From Rhodospirillales bacterium 70-18 (GTDB lineage Bacteria > Pseudomonadota > Alphaproteobacteria > Acetobacterales > Acetobacteraceae), in contig MKWE01000025.1 in the NCBI GenBank assembly GCA_001899585.1, positions 1 through 64,000 on the forward strand: 64,000 nucleotides of DNA. The letters run 5' to 3'. The position numbers and the translations under genes were made by a program. Of the stretch, positions 48,359-58,019 are shown one piece after another; the stretch's first letter is position 1, and every line of letters starts with the position of its first letter. Under the pieces are notes generated by a model. That model saw only the letters and a list, made by a program, of their open reading frames with translations. It had not been told where the DNA came from and searched no databases.

Positions 48359-50713
48359 CTAATCCTGCGACATACGGTCGGGCCGGCGGGCGGCGCCCAG
48401 CGGCGGGCCGATCGCCGCCCCGCCGGACGGCCCGTGCAGCGCCGAGCCGCGGCCGGACAGCGACGGATTGGTCATGAAATAGTCGTGCGCCGACACCCGC
48501 TTGCGCGCGCCCTGCTTGCCGGAGGGCGCCACCCGGCGCCAGACGCCGCGCGCGTCCAGGTCCCAGGACTGCATCGTGTCCTTGATGTTCACCACCATGA
48601 TCTGGTCCAGCACCTGGGTATGCACCGTCGGGTTATGGATGGGCACCAGGGTTTCGACCCGCCAGTCCATGTTGCGGGCCATCCAGTCCGCGGAGCTGAT
48701 ATAGACCCGCGCATGCCGGCTGGGCAAAGCATGGCCGTTGCCGAACACGCAGATGCGGCTGTGCTCCAGGAACCGGCCCACGATCGACTTGATCCGGATA
48801 TTTTCCGACAGCCCCGGCACGCCCGGCCGCAGGCAGCATATGCCGCGGATCACGCCCACGATCTTCACGCCGGCCTGCGACGCCTCGTAGAGCTTGTCGA
48901 TCAGGATATCGTCCACCAGCGCGTTCAGCTTCAGCCAGATCGTCGCCGGCCGCCCCTCGCGGGCGAACAGGATCTCGCGGCCGATCATCTCGCACAGCGT
49001 GGCCCGCGTGGTCAGCGGGCTGAAGGCGATGGCGTCCATCCGCTCCGGCCGGGCATAGCCGGTCATGTAGTTGAACAGCCGCGCCGCGTCGCGCGTGAGG
49101 TCGGGGTCGCAGGTGAAGAACGACAGGTCGGTGTAGATGCGCGCGGTGATCGGGTGGTAGTTGCCGGTGCCGAAATGCGCGTAGCTGCGCATGGTATGGC
49201 CCTCGCGGCGCACTACCAGGGACAGCTTGGCGTGGGTCTTCAGCTCGGTGAAGCCGAACACCACCTGCACGCCGGCCGCCTCCAGCCGCCGCGCCAGGCC
49301 GATATTGGCCTCCTCGTCGAAACGGGCGCGCAGTTCCACCATCGCGGTCACCGACTTGCCGGCCTCGGCGGCCTCGATCAGCGCCTTGACGATCGGGCTG
49401 TCGCGGCTGGTGCGGTACAGCGTCTGCTTCACCGCCACCACGGCCGGGTCGCCGGCCGCCTGGCGGAGGAACTGCACCACCACGTCGAAGCTCTCGAACG
49501 GATGGTGGACGATGATGTCCTTGGCGCGGATGGCCGCGAAGCAATCGCCGCCGAAATCGCGGATGCGTTCGGGGAAGCGCGGCGTGTAGGGCGGGAACAG
49601 CAGGTCCGGCCGGTCATCCACGATCAGCTGCCGCAGGTCCACCAGGCCGAGGATGCCGTTCTGCACGTGCACCTCGTCGCTGGCCGCGTCCAGCGCGTCC
49701 ACCACCAGTTCGCGCAGGTCGTCGGGCATGCCGGCGTTGACGCTGAGATGGATGGCGATGCCCCGGCGGCGGCGCTTCAGCGCGGTCTCGTAGGAGCGCA
49801 CGAGGTCCTCGGCCTCCTCCTCGAACTCCACGTCGGTGTCGCGGATCAGGCGGAACATGCCCTCGCCCAGCACCCGGAAGCCGGGGAACAGCCGGTCGAG
49901 GAACATCGTCACCAGGTGTTCCAGCAGCATGAAGCGGCTCGGCGGCTCGTGCCCGCGTTCGCTGGCGGCGCGCTCCCCAGGGTCGGGCGGCAGGCGGACG
50001 AAGCGTTCCACCTGGGCCGGCAGCGGGATCAGCGCGCGCATGCTGTGGCTGTCGCCGCCGCCATGGCCGTCCGGCTGCCCCTCCTCGCCACGTTGCAGCC
50101 GCAGCGCCATCACCAGCCCCATGTTGGGGATGAACGGAAACGGGTGCGCCGGGTCGATGGCCAGCGGCGTCAGCACCGGGAACACCCGTTCCATGAACCA
50201 GGCATCCAGCCAGAAGCGGTCCTGGTCGCTGATGGCGGCGGGTTCGACCACCACGATGCCGGCATCGGCCAGCCGCATGCGCAGCGTGTGCCAGACCTGG
50301 AGCTGGGCGGCCATCAGCCGCTCGGCGCGGCGCTCCACCTCGACGAGCTGCTGGGCGGGGGTGCGCCCGTCCGGCGAACGGACGGTGACGCCGGCCTTGG
50401 CCTGGCCCATCAGCCCGGCGACGCGCACCGAATAGAACTCGTCCAGGTTGCCGGCGCTGATCGACACGAAGCGCAGCCGTTCCAGCAGCGGATGGCGGGT
50501 ATTCTCCGCCTCCTCCAGCACGCGGTGGTTGAAATCCAGCCAGGACAGCTCGCGGTTGAGGAAGCGGTCCGGGCTGTCGCGCAGGCTGCCAGTGACGGGA
50601 TTGCCAGTGACGGGACTGCCAGTCAGGGCACTGCCAGTCAGGGGAGGGCCGGCGAGGGGGCCGGCGGCCTCGCCGGGGGCATGCGTGTACTCGGGCGTGT
50701 CGGGCTGGGTCAT
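48359..50713 (-). CDS. ppk: polyphosphate kinase 1
   Basis: This 784-residue enzyme makes polyphosphate from ATP. The N domain begins [19 protein letters not shown], and the catalytic autophosphorylated histidine is His513 in [12 protein letters not shown]; the C-terminal phospholipase-D-like domains follow ([26 protein letters not shown]). ATG 50713 ([11 protein letters not shown]) is used. The first 45 residues contain a pentapeptide repeat from a 15-bp tandem DNA repeat, which is not part of the core enzyme. It lies 26 bp after hdaA and 3 bp before ppx. Confidence 0.95.
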   Translation of the reverse strand: MTQPDTPEYTHAPGEAAGPLAGPPLTGSALTGSPVTGNPVTGSLRDSPDRFLNRELSWLDFNHRVLEEAENTRHPLLERLRFVSISAGNLDEFYSVRVAGLMGQAKAGVTVRSPDGRTPAQQLVEVERRAERLMAAQLQVWHTLRMRLADAGIVVVEPAAISDQDRFWLDAWFMERVFPVLTPLAIDPAHPFPFIPNMGLVMALRLQRGEEGQPDGHGGGDSHSMRALIPLPAQVERFVRLPPDPGERAASERGHEPPSRFMLLEHLVTMFLDRLFPGFRVLGEGMFRLIRDTDVEFEEEAEDLVRSYETALKRRRRGIAIHLSVNAGMPDDLRELVVDALDAASDEVHVQNGILGLVDLRQLIVDDRPDLLFPPYTPRFPERIRDFGGDCFAAIRAKDIIVHHPFESFDVVVQFLRQAAGDPAVVAVKQTLYRTSRDSPIVKALIEAAEAGKSVTAMVELRARFDEEANIGLARRLEAAGVQVVFGFTELKTHAKLSLVVRREGHTMRSYAHFGTGNYHPITARIYTDLSFFTCDPDLTRDAARLFNYMTGYARPERMDAIAFSPLTTRATLCEMIGREILFAREGRPATIWLKLNALVDDILIDKLYEASQAGVKIVGVIRGICCLRPGVPGLSENIRIKSIVGRFLEHSRICVFGNGHALPSRHARVYISSADWMARNMDWRVETLVPIHNPTVHTQVLDQIMVVNIKDTMQSWDLDARGVWRRVAPSGKQGARKRVSAHDYFMTNPSLSGRGSALHGPSGGAAIGPPLGAARRPDRMSQD
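50588..50647 (-). repeat. 15-bp tandem repeat, four units, in the ppk leader region
   Basis: Four head-to-tail 15-bp units of the form GCCAGTGACGGGATT / GCCAGTCAGGGCACT encode consecutive pentapeptides read as [15 protein letters not shown] and VTGSL near the ppk N-terminus. Copy-number change would alter the tail length in frame. Confidence 0.8.
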
Positions 50714-50739
50714 GGCGAGGTCCAGGTTGGGGCCATCGG

Positions 50740-51462
50740 CTACAGCAATACCGCGGTGGCGGAGATGATATCTTCGTGTCCATCCGCGGCGGGGTCGTCG
50801 TCCTGGTCGGCCAACTCGTCCAGCACCGCGGCGGCCAGCGCGCGGGTCACGCCGCGGCCGGCGGCCAGCGCGCCATGGTCCAGCCGCGCCGCCGCCTCGC
50901 GCATCGCCGCCTGGGTGCGGGGCAGGCGCAGCAGCAGCCAGTCCTGCACCGCCTCCGGCACGCTGATCTGGCGCTCGGCGAGCAGCCGGGCCAGCAGGGC
51001 GCGCAGCAATTCCTCCTCGGCCGGGCGGATCTCCACGGCGGTCACCGCGCGCAGCCGGCTGGCCAGGTCGGGCAGCCGCACCGGCCAGCGCGCCGGCGGC
51101 GTGCGGGCGGCCAGTAGCACGCTCTGCCCCGCCTCGGCGGCGGCGTTCAGCAGGTGCAGCAGGTCGCGTTCGGGCGCGAGGTCGGCGTCGTCGATGGTCA
51201 GCGGCGCGCGCGGGAACTCGGCCGGAAAGCGCAGCGCGGGGCCGGAGAACAGCGTGGCGCCGGTCCGCGCGGCCCATACATGCAGCAGATGCGTCTTGCC
51301 GCACCCCTCGGCCCCCCACAGCGCCAGCCGCCCCTGCGGCCAGTCGCCCGGCCGGGCCAGCCAGGCGCGCGCCTCGGCGTTGGAGGGCGCGGGCAGGAAA
51401 TCCGCGCCCTCGAACCGCGGCTCATGCGCGAAGGGCAGCGGCAGCTGGCGGGCGGCGCTCAT
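50740..51462 (-). CDS. hdaA: DnaA-homologue HdaA (regulatory inactivation of DnaA)
   Basis: The 240-residue AAA+ protein starts [17 protein letters not shown], carrying the QLPLPF clamp-binding motif that tethers Hda to the DNA polymerase sliding clamp. Walker A is GAEGCGKT and the Walker B-like segment is TIDDADL, where the DnaA family has Asp-Asp. It promotes ATP hydrolysis by DnaA to prevent re-initiation of replication. The start overlaps the PerM-family gene stop as ATGA. Confidence 0.85.
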   Translation of the reverse strand: MSAARQLPLPFAHEPRFEGADFLPAPSNAEARAWLARPGDWPQGRLALWGAEGCGKTHLLHVWAARTGATLFSGPALRFPAEFPRAPLTIDDADLAPERDLLHLLNAAAEAGQSVLLAARTPPARWPVRLPDLASRLRAVTAVEIRPAEEELLRALLARLLAERQISVPEAVQDWLLLRLPRTQAAMREAAARLDHGALAAGRGVTRALAAAVLDELADQDDDPAADGHEDIISATAVLL

Positions 51463-52652
51463 GCCGCCGGCCCGCGCGGTGCCGCCGCCTCGGAGTCCGG
51501 CGGGTCGAGATAGAGCGGGCTTTGCAGGTAACGGCGCAGCCAGAACCGGCACAGCACGCCGATCGTGGCCGCCACCGGCACCGCCAGCAGCACGCCGACG
51601 AAGCCGAACGCGGCCCCGCCGGCGAACAGCGCGAAGATCACCCACACCGCGTGCAGTTCCACCCGGTCGCCCAGGAAGCGCGGGTAGATCACGTAGCCTT
51701 CCAGCAGGTTGCCGACGATGAACACCGCCACCACCATCGCCACCCCGGCCCAGGTGGGAAACTGCGCCAGCGCCAACCCCACCGAGACCACCAACCCGGT
51801 GATGCTGCCGACATAGGGGATGAACGACAGCGCCCCCGCCGACAGCCCCACGATCAGCCCCAGGTCCAGCCCGACCACCGACAGCCCGGTGGCGTAGAAC
51901 AGCGCCAGGAACAGGCAGCACAGCGCCTGCCCGCGCAGCCAGGCGGACAGGATGCGGTCCACCTCGCGCGCCTGCGCCCGCAGCACGCCAGCATAGCGGT
52001 GCGGCAGCCAGCTATCGAGCTGCGCCACCACGCCCGGCCAGTCGCGCAGCAGGTAGAAGGCCACCACCGGGGTCACCACCACCAGGCTCAGCACGTTGAA
52101 CAGCGCGAAGCCGCCGCCGATCAGCCGGGTGACGGTGTTGATCAGGAAGGACAGCACCGCCCCCGCCTGCCCGCCCACCAGGTCGCGCAGCTTCGAATCG
52201 ACGAAATCCGGGCCGAGCCGCTCCTGCAGCGTGACGATCATCTCCTCGGCGAAACGCTGCACCTGCTGCGCATAGATCGGCACCCGCCCGAGCAGCAGGC
52301 CGAGCTGCGCCAGGATCAGCGGATAGAGCAGCAGCACGAACAGCAGCGCGCTGGTCAGCAGCGCCGCGATCAGCAGCAGCGCGCCCACCGAGCGGCGCAG
52401 CCCCAGCCGGTCCAGCCGCGAGGCCAGCGGGTCGAGGAAATACGCCACCCCCGCCGCCGCCACGAACGGCAGCAGGATGGAGGCGAACCATTGCAGCGCG
52501 AACCACGCCACCACCAGCAGGCCGACCAGCAGCCCGATGCGCTGGGCGCGGGTGGCCGGGGTGGGCAGGTGCCCGTCCGCGATCCGCTCCGATGGCCGGT
52601 CCGATGGCCGCTCGGGTGGCCGCTCGTATGGCCGTGGGGGGGGCTGGGTCAT
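51459..52652 (-). CDS. AI-2E/PerM-family membrane transporter
   Basis: The 397-residue protein has about eight hydrophobic segments in the PerM arrangement (QRIGLLVGLLVVAWFALQWF; later VGLSAGALSFIPYVGSITGL, the conserved FIPYVGS motif). The family includes autoinducer-2 exporters and Na+/H+ antiporters, so the substrate is uncertain. A proline/arginine-rich N-terminal tail (RPYERPPERPSDRPSE) comes from a 12-bp tandem repeat at 52588-52635. It overlaps both neighbours by 4 bp. Confidence 0.88.
   Translation of the reverse strand: MTQPPPRPYERPPERPSDRPSERIADGHLPTPATRAQRIGLLVGLLVVAWFALQWFASILLPFVAAAGVAYFLDPLASRLDRLGLRRSVGALLLIAALLTSALLFVLLLYPLILAQLGLLLGRVPIYAQQVQRFAEEMIVTLQERLGPDFVDSKLRDLVGGQAGAVLSFLINTVTRLIGGGFALFNVLSLVVVTPVVAFYLLRDWPGVVAQLDSWLPHRYAGVLRAQAREVDRILSAWLRGQALCCLFLALFYATGLSVVGLDLGLIVGLSAGALSFIPYVGSITGLVVSVGLALAQFPTWAGVAMVVAVFIVGNLLEGYVIYPRFLGDRVELHAVWVIFALFAGGAAFGFVGVLLAVPVAATIGVLCRFWLRRYLQSPLYLDPPDSEAAAPRGPAA
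52588..52635 (-). repeat. 12-bp tandem repeat in the PerM-family N-terminus
   Basis: Four 12-bp units (TCCGATGGCCGG, TCCGATGGCCGC, TCGGGTGGCCGC, TCGTATGGCCGT) encode repeated tetrapeptides of the type RPx(E/D) in the cytoplasmic tail before the first membrane segment. Confidence 0.75.
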
Positions 52653-53212
52653 CGTGGGTGCCCACTCTGCCACACGGTGCTCTGCCACACATAGGCGCAA
52701 CCGGAGAGCAGCGTGCTGGCCGCCACCAGCAGCACCAGCCCGGCCCAGGCGGTATCCACCAGGCCGGCAGCGTTCGCGCCCCGCCCGCCCAGCCCGTGCC
52801 CGATCAGGAACAATGTCGCCGCGACGAGCAGAACCTGCAGCGCGGTGTTCAGTTTGGAGATGCGCAGCGGGCGGATCGGCACCGTATGGCCGGTCAGCGA
52901 CAGCGCCATCACCCCGCCCACGATCACCATGTCGCGGAATACCACCAGCATCGCCAGCCAGTCCGGCAGCACCCCCACCACCGCCAGGGTGACGTACATG
53001 CTCACCATCAGCGCCTTGTCGGCCACCGGGTCCATCAGTGCCCCCAGCTGCGTGGTGCCGCGCCGCCGCGCCAGCCAGCCATCCAGCGCGTCCGACGCCC
53101 CGGCGGCGGCGAACAGCCAGAACGCCCACCGGTAATCGCCGTGCAGCACCAGCCACACCGCCACCGGCACGGCGCATAGCCGCGCGAAGGTGATGGCGTT
53201 CGGCAGGGTCAT
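52649..53212 (-). CDS. CDP-alcohol phosphatidyltransferase family protein (PgsA-like)
   Basis: The 187-residue membrane enzyme has the family signature beginning DALDGWLARRRGTTQLGA and ending MDPVADK (DGx2ARx8Gx3Dx3D), followed by hydrophobic helices. PgsA (phosphatidylglycerophosphate synthase) is the most likely specific role. ATG 53212 (MTLPNAITFARL) matches the usual start; ATG 53254 would add 14 residues. It is the first gene of the minus-strand operon leading through PerM, HdaA, Ppk and Ppx, and is divergent from purM. Confidence 0.82.
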   Translation of the reverse strand: MTLPNAITFARLCAVPVAVWLVLHGDYRWAFWLFAAAGASDALDGWLARRRGTTQLGALMDPVADKALMVSMYVTLAVVGVLPDWLAMLVVFRDMVIVGGVMALSLTGHTVPIRPLRISKLNTALQVLLVAATLFLIGHGLGGRGANAAGLVDTAWAGLVLLVAASTLLSGCAYVWQSTVWQSGHPR

Positions 53213-53440
53213 CACCGCGTGCCCCGGCGGCGGCGCGCCCCCGCCGTCAGGCATGCGCCGGCCGGCGGGCCGCGCGCATTGCGCGCGCCCGGCCGCTATG
53301 GTTGTTTCCACCGCCATGTGGCGAATGGTTCTTTCCCCGGCCATGCGGCCGCAGCATCGTCGCGGGCGTCATCTTTCACCGTGCCATGATCCGATGGGCA
53401 TCCGCCCACCGGCGCGTGGCCTTTATACACCGAGGGCCGC

Positions 53441-54496
53441 ATGGCCAGCATGACCTATCGTTCGGCGGGCGTCGACATCGATGCGGGCGACGCGCTTGTC
53501 GAACGGATCAAGCCGCTAGCCAAAGCGACCAGCCGCGCCGGCGTGATGGGCGGCATCGGCGGCTTCGGCGCGCTGTTCGACCTCAAGGCCGCGGGCTTCC
53601 GCGACCCGGTGCTGGTCTCCTCCACCGACGGCGTCGGCACCAAGCTCAAGATCGCCATCGACACCGGCACGCACGACACGGTCGGCATCGACCTGGTGGC
53701 GATGTGCGTCAACGACCTGGTGGTGCAGGGGGCGGAGCCGCTGTTCTTCCTCGATTATTTCGCCACCGGCAGGCTCGCGGTGGAGCAGGCGGCGCGCGTG
53801 GTCGCCGGCATCGCCGAGGGCTGCAGGCTGGCCGGCTGCGCCCTGGTCGGCGGCGAGACGGCGGAGATGCCCGGCATGTATGCCGCCGGCGACTACGACC
53901 TCGCGGGCTTCTCGGTGGGGGCCGCCGAGCGCGACGCGCTGCTGCCGCGCGATGTGGCGCCCGGCGACGCCATCCTCGGGCTGGCCAGCTCGGGTGTGCA
54001 TTCCAACGGCTTCTCGCTGGTGCGCCGCATCGTCGAGGCCGGCAACGCCGGCTGGTCCGCCCCCGCCCCCTTCGCGGCCGGCCAGACCCTGGGCGAGGCG
54101 CTGATGGCGCCCACCCGCATCTATGTGAAGTCGGTGCTGGCGCTGCACCGCGCCGGGCTGCTGAAGGCGGCCGCCCACATCACCGGCGGCGGCCTGCCCG
54201 GCAACCTGCCGCGCGTGCTGCCGGAGGGCATGTGCGCGGTGATCGACGCCGCCGGCTGGCCCCTCCCGCCGGTGTTCGCCTGGCTGGCCCGCGCCGGCGG
54301 GGTGGCGGCGGAGGAGATGCTGCGGGTGTTCAACTGCGGCATCGGCATGGCCGTGGTGGTCACCGACGCCACCGCCGCCGCCGCGCTGCTGCGCGAGCAT
54401 GGCGAGACGGTGTTCCCGCTCGGCCATGTCGCGGCGGCGATGGAAAGCGGCGAGGCCATCCGCATCGACCTGCCGGCCGGCTGGCCGGGCGCGTGA
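53441..54496 (+). CDS. purM: phosphoribosylformylglycinamidine cyclo-ligase (AIR synthetase)
   Basis: The 351-residue enzyme closes the imidazole ring to make aminoimidazole ribotide in purine synthesis. The sequence has the glycine-rich start ([18 protein letters not shown]), [24 protein letters not shown] and [15 protein letters not shown], all diagnostic. A second ATG at 53450 is possible. It is followed by purN 136 bp later; the spacer holds a dispersed repeat. Confidence 0.95.
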   Translation: MASMTYRSAGVDIDAGDALVERIKPLAKATSRAGVMGGIGGFGALFDLKAAGFRDPVLVSSTDGVGTKLKIAIDTGTHDTVGIDLVAMCVNDLVVQGAEPLFFLDYFATGRLAVEQAARVVAGIAEGCRLAGCALVGGETAEMPGMYAAGDYDLAGFSVGAAERDALLPRDVAPGDAILGLASSGVHSNGFSLVRRIVEAGNAGWSAPAPFAAGQTLGEALMAPTRIYVKSVLALHRAGLLKAAAHITGGGLPGNLPRVLPEGMCAVIDAAGWPLPPVFAWLARAGGVAAEEMLRVFNCGIGMAVVVTDATAAAALLREHGETVFPLGHVAAAMESGEAIRIDLPAGWPGA

Positions 54497-54519
54497 CCGT
54501 GCCGGACTGGCAGGCAAGG

Positions 54520-54600
54520 CCGCAAGGCAACGCAGAGGCGCAAAGGAGGTGGTGCGGCCATCCTGCCTCGCCTCTCGTCGCCTCTACGTCTTTTGGTAAA
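54520..54600. repeat. dispersed GC-rich repeat, copy 2
   Basis: The segment CGCAAGGCAACGCAGAGGCG and the inverse CGCCTCTACGTCTTTTGG flank a short AT-poor core between purM and purN. The second part matches the AGACGTAGAGGCGA core seen at 22420 in the opposite orientation. It fills most of the 136-bp gap, so purM and purN may not share a simple polycistronic structure. Confidence 0.5.
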
Positions 54601-54632
54601 ACTGCCTCGCGTCCCTCGGCCATGGAAACCGC

Positions 54633-55256
54633 ATGAAACCCCGTACCGCCATCCTCATCAGCGGCCGTGGTTCCAACATGACCGCGCTGGTGGCCGCCGC
54701 CGCCAGCCCCGAATTCCCGGCCGAGATCGCGCTGGTGCTGTCCAACCGCCCCGATGCCGCCGGGCTGGCCAGCGCCGCCGCCGCCGGCGTGGCGACCGCC
54801 TGCATCGACCATCGCCCCTTCCGCGGCGACCGCGCCGCCCATGAGGCGGCCATTGCCGAGGCGCTGGACGCCGCCGGCATCGCGCTGGTGTGCCTGGCCG
54901 GCTACATGCGCCTGCTGACCCCCTTCCTGGTGCGCCGCTACAGCGGGCGGATGCTGAACATCCACCCCAGCCTGCTGCCGGCCTTTCCGGGGCTGGACAC
55001 CCATGCCCGCGCGCTGGCGGCGGGCGTCAAGCTGCATGGCTGCACCGTCCACCTGGTCACCGAGACCATGGACGAGGGCCCCATCCTGGCCCAGGCCGCC
55101 GTGCCGGTGCTGCCCGGCGACACCGAGGCGGCGCTGGCCGCGCGGGTGCTGGCGCAGGAGCACCGTCTCTATCCCGCCGCCCTGGCCCGGCTGGCCGCCG
55201 GCGAGGCCGGCACCGCGCCCGACCCGGCCGCCAGCTTCTGCAACCCCCTTTTCTAA
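54633..55256 (+). CDS. purN: phosphoribosylglycinamide formyltransferase
   Basis: The 207-residue formyl-THF-dependent enzyme transfers a formyl group to GAR in purine synthesis. ILISGRGSNMTALV at the start, the catalytic region with CLAGYMRLLTPFLV and NIHPSLLPAFPG, and the C-terminal HLVTETMDEGPILAQAAV motif are complete. ATG 54633 is used. It is the normal partner of purM. Confidence 0.95.
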   Translation: MKPRTAILISGRGSNMTALVAAAASPEFPAEIALVLSNRPDAAGLASAAAAGVATACIDHRPFRGDRAAHEAAIAEALDAAGIALVCLAGYMRLLTPFLVRRYSGRMLNIHPSLLPAFPGLDTHARALAAGVKLHGCTVHLVTETMDEGPILAQAAVPVLPGDTEAALAARVLAQEHRLYPAALARLAAGEAGTAPDPAASFCNPLF

Positions 55257-55316
55257 AGGCCGGGCCTCTCCTAAAAGCGTAGCCCCAGCTCCATCAGCAG
55301 AGATCGAGACGCGCCC

Positions 55317-55472
55317 ATGGCCACTCCCGCTTCGAACAGCCCCGCGCCAGTGACCGAGGATGCCTTCCTGGCCGAACGCCAGCGAGCCTGGGCCGGGTTC
55401 TGCAACGCCACCTTCATCGGCGCGACCGCCGTGGCGGTGCTGCTGGTGCTGATGACCATCTTCCTGGTCTGA
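55317..55472 (+). CDS. aa3-type cytochrome c oxidase subunit IV
   Basis: This 51-residue protein is a soluble N-terminal stub (MATPASNSPAPVTEDAFLAE) followed by one transmembrane helix. The helix region RAWAGFCNATFIGATAVA and the end VLLVLMTIFLV match the alphaproteobacterial subunit IV family. In Paracoccus-type oxidases this helix packs against the aa3 complex. It is far from any cox operon in this window, between purN and ndk. No strong ribosome site is seen. Confidence 0.75.
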   Translation: MATPASNSPAPVTEDAFLAERQRAWAGFCNATFIGATAVAVLLVLMTIFLV

Positions 55473-55563
55473 CCGGACCTTCGCCGGGGCCGCTTTCGCC
55501 TGCCTTGCGGCGGCGTGTTCGGCCCGCGCCCCAGCACGGGCCCGGACTTCGCCCGGCCGGCAC

Positions 55564-55600
55564 AAAAAAAACGGCGGCACCCCAGGGGCGCCGCCGTTTT
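55564..55600 (-). terminator. rho-independent terminator of ndk
   Basis: Read on the minus strand, an 11-bp stem (AAAACGGCGGC / GCCGCCGTTTT) encloses an 11-nt loop and runs into a T-stretch (the A-run at 55564-55570). It is 20 bp past the ndk stop and may also stop transcription arriving from the oxidase-subunit gene. Confidence 0.88.
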
Positions 55601-55619
55601 CGTGAGCCGTCCGGCAGGA

Positions 55620-56042
55620 TCAGCCGATGATTTCGGTGCCGGCGAAGAAATAGGCGATCTCGATCGCCGCGTTCTCGGCGCTGTCCGAGCCATGGACCGA
55701 GTTGGCCTCGATGCTCTCGGCGAATTCCTTGCGGATGGTGCCGGCATCGGCGTTGGCCGGGTTGGTGGCGCCCATCACTTCGCGGTTCTTCGCCACCGCG
55801 TTCTCGCCTTCCAGCACCTGCACCACCACCGGGCCGGACGTCATGAAGGTCACCAGGTCGCGGAAGAACGGCCGCGCGCTGTGCACGCCATAGAAGCTCT
55901 CGGCCTGGGCCGTGGTCATCCAGATGCGCTTCTGGGCGACGATGCGCAGGCCCGCCGCTTCCAGCTTGGCATTGACGCGGCCGGTCAGGTTGCGCCGCGT
56001 GGCGTCGGGCTTTATGATCGAGAAGGTGCGTTCGATGGCCAT
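55620..56042 (-). CDS. ndk: nucleoside diphosphate kinase
   Basis: The 140-residue enzyme equalises nucleoside triphosphate pools through a phosphohistidine. [15 protein letters not shown] at the start, the catalytic-histidine block [12 protein letters not shown] and the loop [11 protein letters not shown] are standard. It has an ordinary single-domain length. It is divergent from the ABC-F gene across 109 bp. Confidence 0.96.
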   Translation of the reverse strand: MAIERTFSIIKPDATRRNLTGRVNAKLEAAGLRIVAQKRIWMTTAQAESFYGVHSARPFFRDLVTFMTSGPVVVQVLEGENAVAKNREVMGATNPANADAGTIRKEFAESIEANSVHGSDSAENAAIEIAYFFAGTEIIG

Positions 56043-56151
56043 GGAAATGTCTCTTTTTCAGCGTGGTTCAGGCTGCGGCGGGGTGTAGGGCAGGGGCGTC
56101 GCATCGGCAACCCCTCTCTCTTCACCACGACCAGACGGCGAATTTCCGACC

Positions 56152-58017
56152 ATGAGCCTCCTCATCCTCCGCGATATTTCCATCCGCCTCGGCGGCCGCC
56201 TACTGCTTGACCAGGCGTCGCTGACCGTCGATCCCGGCCGGCGCATCGGCCTCGTCGGCCGCAACGGCGCCGGCAAATCCACCCTGCTGCGCGCCATCGC
56301 CGGCGACATCGCGGTGGATGGCGGCGAAATCCGCCTGGCCAGCCGCGCCCGCATGGGCCGCGTCAAGCAGGAAGCGCCCGAGGGCGAGGCCTCGCTGGTC
56401 GATATCGTGCTGGAGGGCGACCCCGAGCGGCTGGCCCTGCTGGCCGAGGCCGACACCGCGCCGCCCGACCGGCTGGCCGAAATCCATGAGCGGCTGCGCA
56501 CCATCGGCGCCGACACCGCCCCCGCCCGCGCCGCCACCATCCTGGCCGGCCTCGGCTTCGACGCCGCCGCCCAGGCGCGGCCGGTGAACAGCTTTTCCGG
56601 CGGCTGGCGCATGCGCGTGGCGCTGGCCACCGCCCTGTTCTCCCAGCCCGACCTGCTGCTGCTGGACGAGCCGACCAACCATCTGGACCTGGAAGCCACG
56701 CTGTGGCTGGAAACCTGGCTCGCCAAATTCCCCGGCGCCGCCCTGGTGGTCTCGCACGACCGCGGCCTGCTCGACCGCTGCGTGGACAGTATCGCCCATC
56801 TGGACCGCGGCAAGATCAGCCTGACCCCCGGCGGCTACGACGAGTTCGTCCGCATCCGCACCGAGCGCGCGGCCCAGCAGGCCGCCGTCGCGGTCAAGAT
56901 CACCGCCCAGAAGGCGCATATGCAGGCCTATGTGGACCGCTTCCGCTACAAGGCCAGCAAGGCCCGGCAGGCCCAGGCGCGGCTGAAGGCGATCGCCCGC
57001 CTGCCGCCGGTGGAAGCGGCGGTGGAGGACCACGTCACCACCTTCAACTTCCCCGAGCCGCAGGAACTGGCGCCGCCGATCCTGACCATGGATCGGGTGT
57101 CCGTCGGCTACGGCAACAACGTGGTGCTGAGCAATCTCGGCCTGCGCGTGGACATGGACGACCGCATCGCGCTGCTCGGCTCCAACGGCAACGGCAAGTC
57201 CACCCTGGCCAAGCTGATCGCCGGCCGGCTGGCGCCGATGTCCGGCACCATGTTCCGCAGCCCCAAGCTCAAGGTCGGCTATTTCGCCCAGCACCAGACC
57301 GACGAGCTGACCGAGGGCGAGACGCCGATCGACCACATGGCCCGCGCCCTGCCGCGCGCCCTGCCCAACCAGGTGCGCGGCCAGCTCGCCCGCTTCGGCC
57401 TGGACGCCGATCGCGCCAACACCCGGATTTCCTCGCTCTCCGGCGGCGAGAAAGCCCGGCTGCTGCTGGCGCTCGCCACCCGCGACGCGCCGCAGATGCT
57501 CATCCTGGACGAGCCGACCAACCATCTGGACATCGACGCGCGCGAGGCGCTGGTGCGCGCGCTGTCCGATTTCTCCGGCGCGGTGCTGCTGATCACCCAT
57601 GATCCGCATCTGGTGGAACTGGTGGCCGACCGGCTGTGGCTGGTGGCCGACGGCACGGTGCAGCCCTATGAGGGCGATATCGACGAATACCGCACCCTGG
57701 TCTCCGAGCGCGGCCGGGCCACGCCGAAGGCCGAGGTGCAGAAACGCCGCGACGAGCGCCGCGAACGCGCCGACGCCCGCGCCGCCGTCGCCCCGCTGCG
57801 CAAGCAGGCCAAGGACGCCGAGGCCCGCCTCGCCCGCCTCTCCCGCGACCGGGCGGAGCTGGAGAAGAAACTGGCCAACCCCGACCTCTACGACCCCGCC
57901 CGCAAGTCCGAGGCGCTGGCCGCCCAGGCCAAGCTGGCCAGCATCAAGCGGCTGATCGGCGAGGCCGAGGCCGAATGGCTGGCCGCCGAGGAAGCCCTCG
58001 AGCTGGCGCAGGCCTGA
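56152..58017 (+). CDS. ABC-F family ATPase (YheS/Uup-like)
   Basis: The 621-residue soluble double ABC protein acts on ribosomes rather than in membranes. Walker A1 is GRNGAGKS (36-43), the first signature is SGGWRMRVALATAL and Walker B1 LLLLDEPTNHLD. Walker A2 is GSNGNGKST (about 343-351) with SGGEKARLLLAL and LILDEPTNHLD. The inter-domain linker (ITAQKAHMQAYVDRFRYKAS) carries the ABC-F signature helices, and a coiled-coil C-terminus (RKQAKDAEARLARLSRDR) follows. It resembles YheS-type proteins. Confidence 0.9.
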   Translation: MSLLILRDISIRLGGRLLLDQASLTVDPGRRIGLVGRNGAGKSTLLRAIAGDIAVDGGEIRLASRARMGRVKQEAPEGEASLVDIVLEGDPERLALLAEADTAPPDRLAEIHERLRTIGADTAPARAATILAGLGFDAAAQARPVNSFSGGWRMRVALATALFSQPDLLLLDEPTNHLDLEATLWLETWLAKFPGAALVVSHDRGLLDRCVDSIAHLDRGKISLTPGGYDEFVRIRTERAAQQAAVAVKITAQKAHMQAYVDRFRYKASKARQAQARLKAIARLPPVEAAVEDHVTTFNFPEPQELAPPILTMDRVSVGYGNNVVLSNLGLRVDMDDRIALLGSNGNGKSTLAKLIAGRLAPMSGTMFRSPKLKVGYFAQHQTDELTEGETPIDHMARALPRALPNQVRGQLARFGLDADRANTRISSLSGGEKARLLLALATRDAPQMLILDEPTNHLDIDAREALVRALSDFSGAVLLITHDPHLVELVADRLWLVADGTVQPYEGDIDEYRTLVSERGRATPKAEVQKRRDERRERADARAAVAPLRKQAKDAEARLARLSRDRAELEKKLANPDLYDPARKSEALAAQAKLASIKRLIGEAEAEWLAAEEALELAQA

Positions 58018-58019
58018 AA

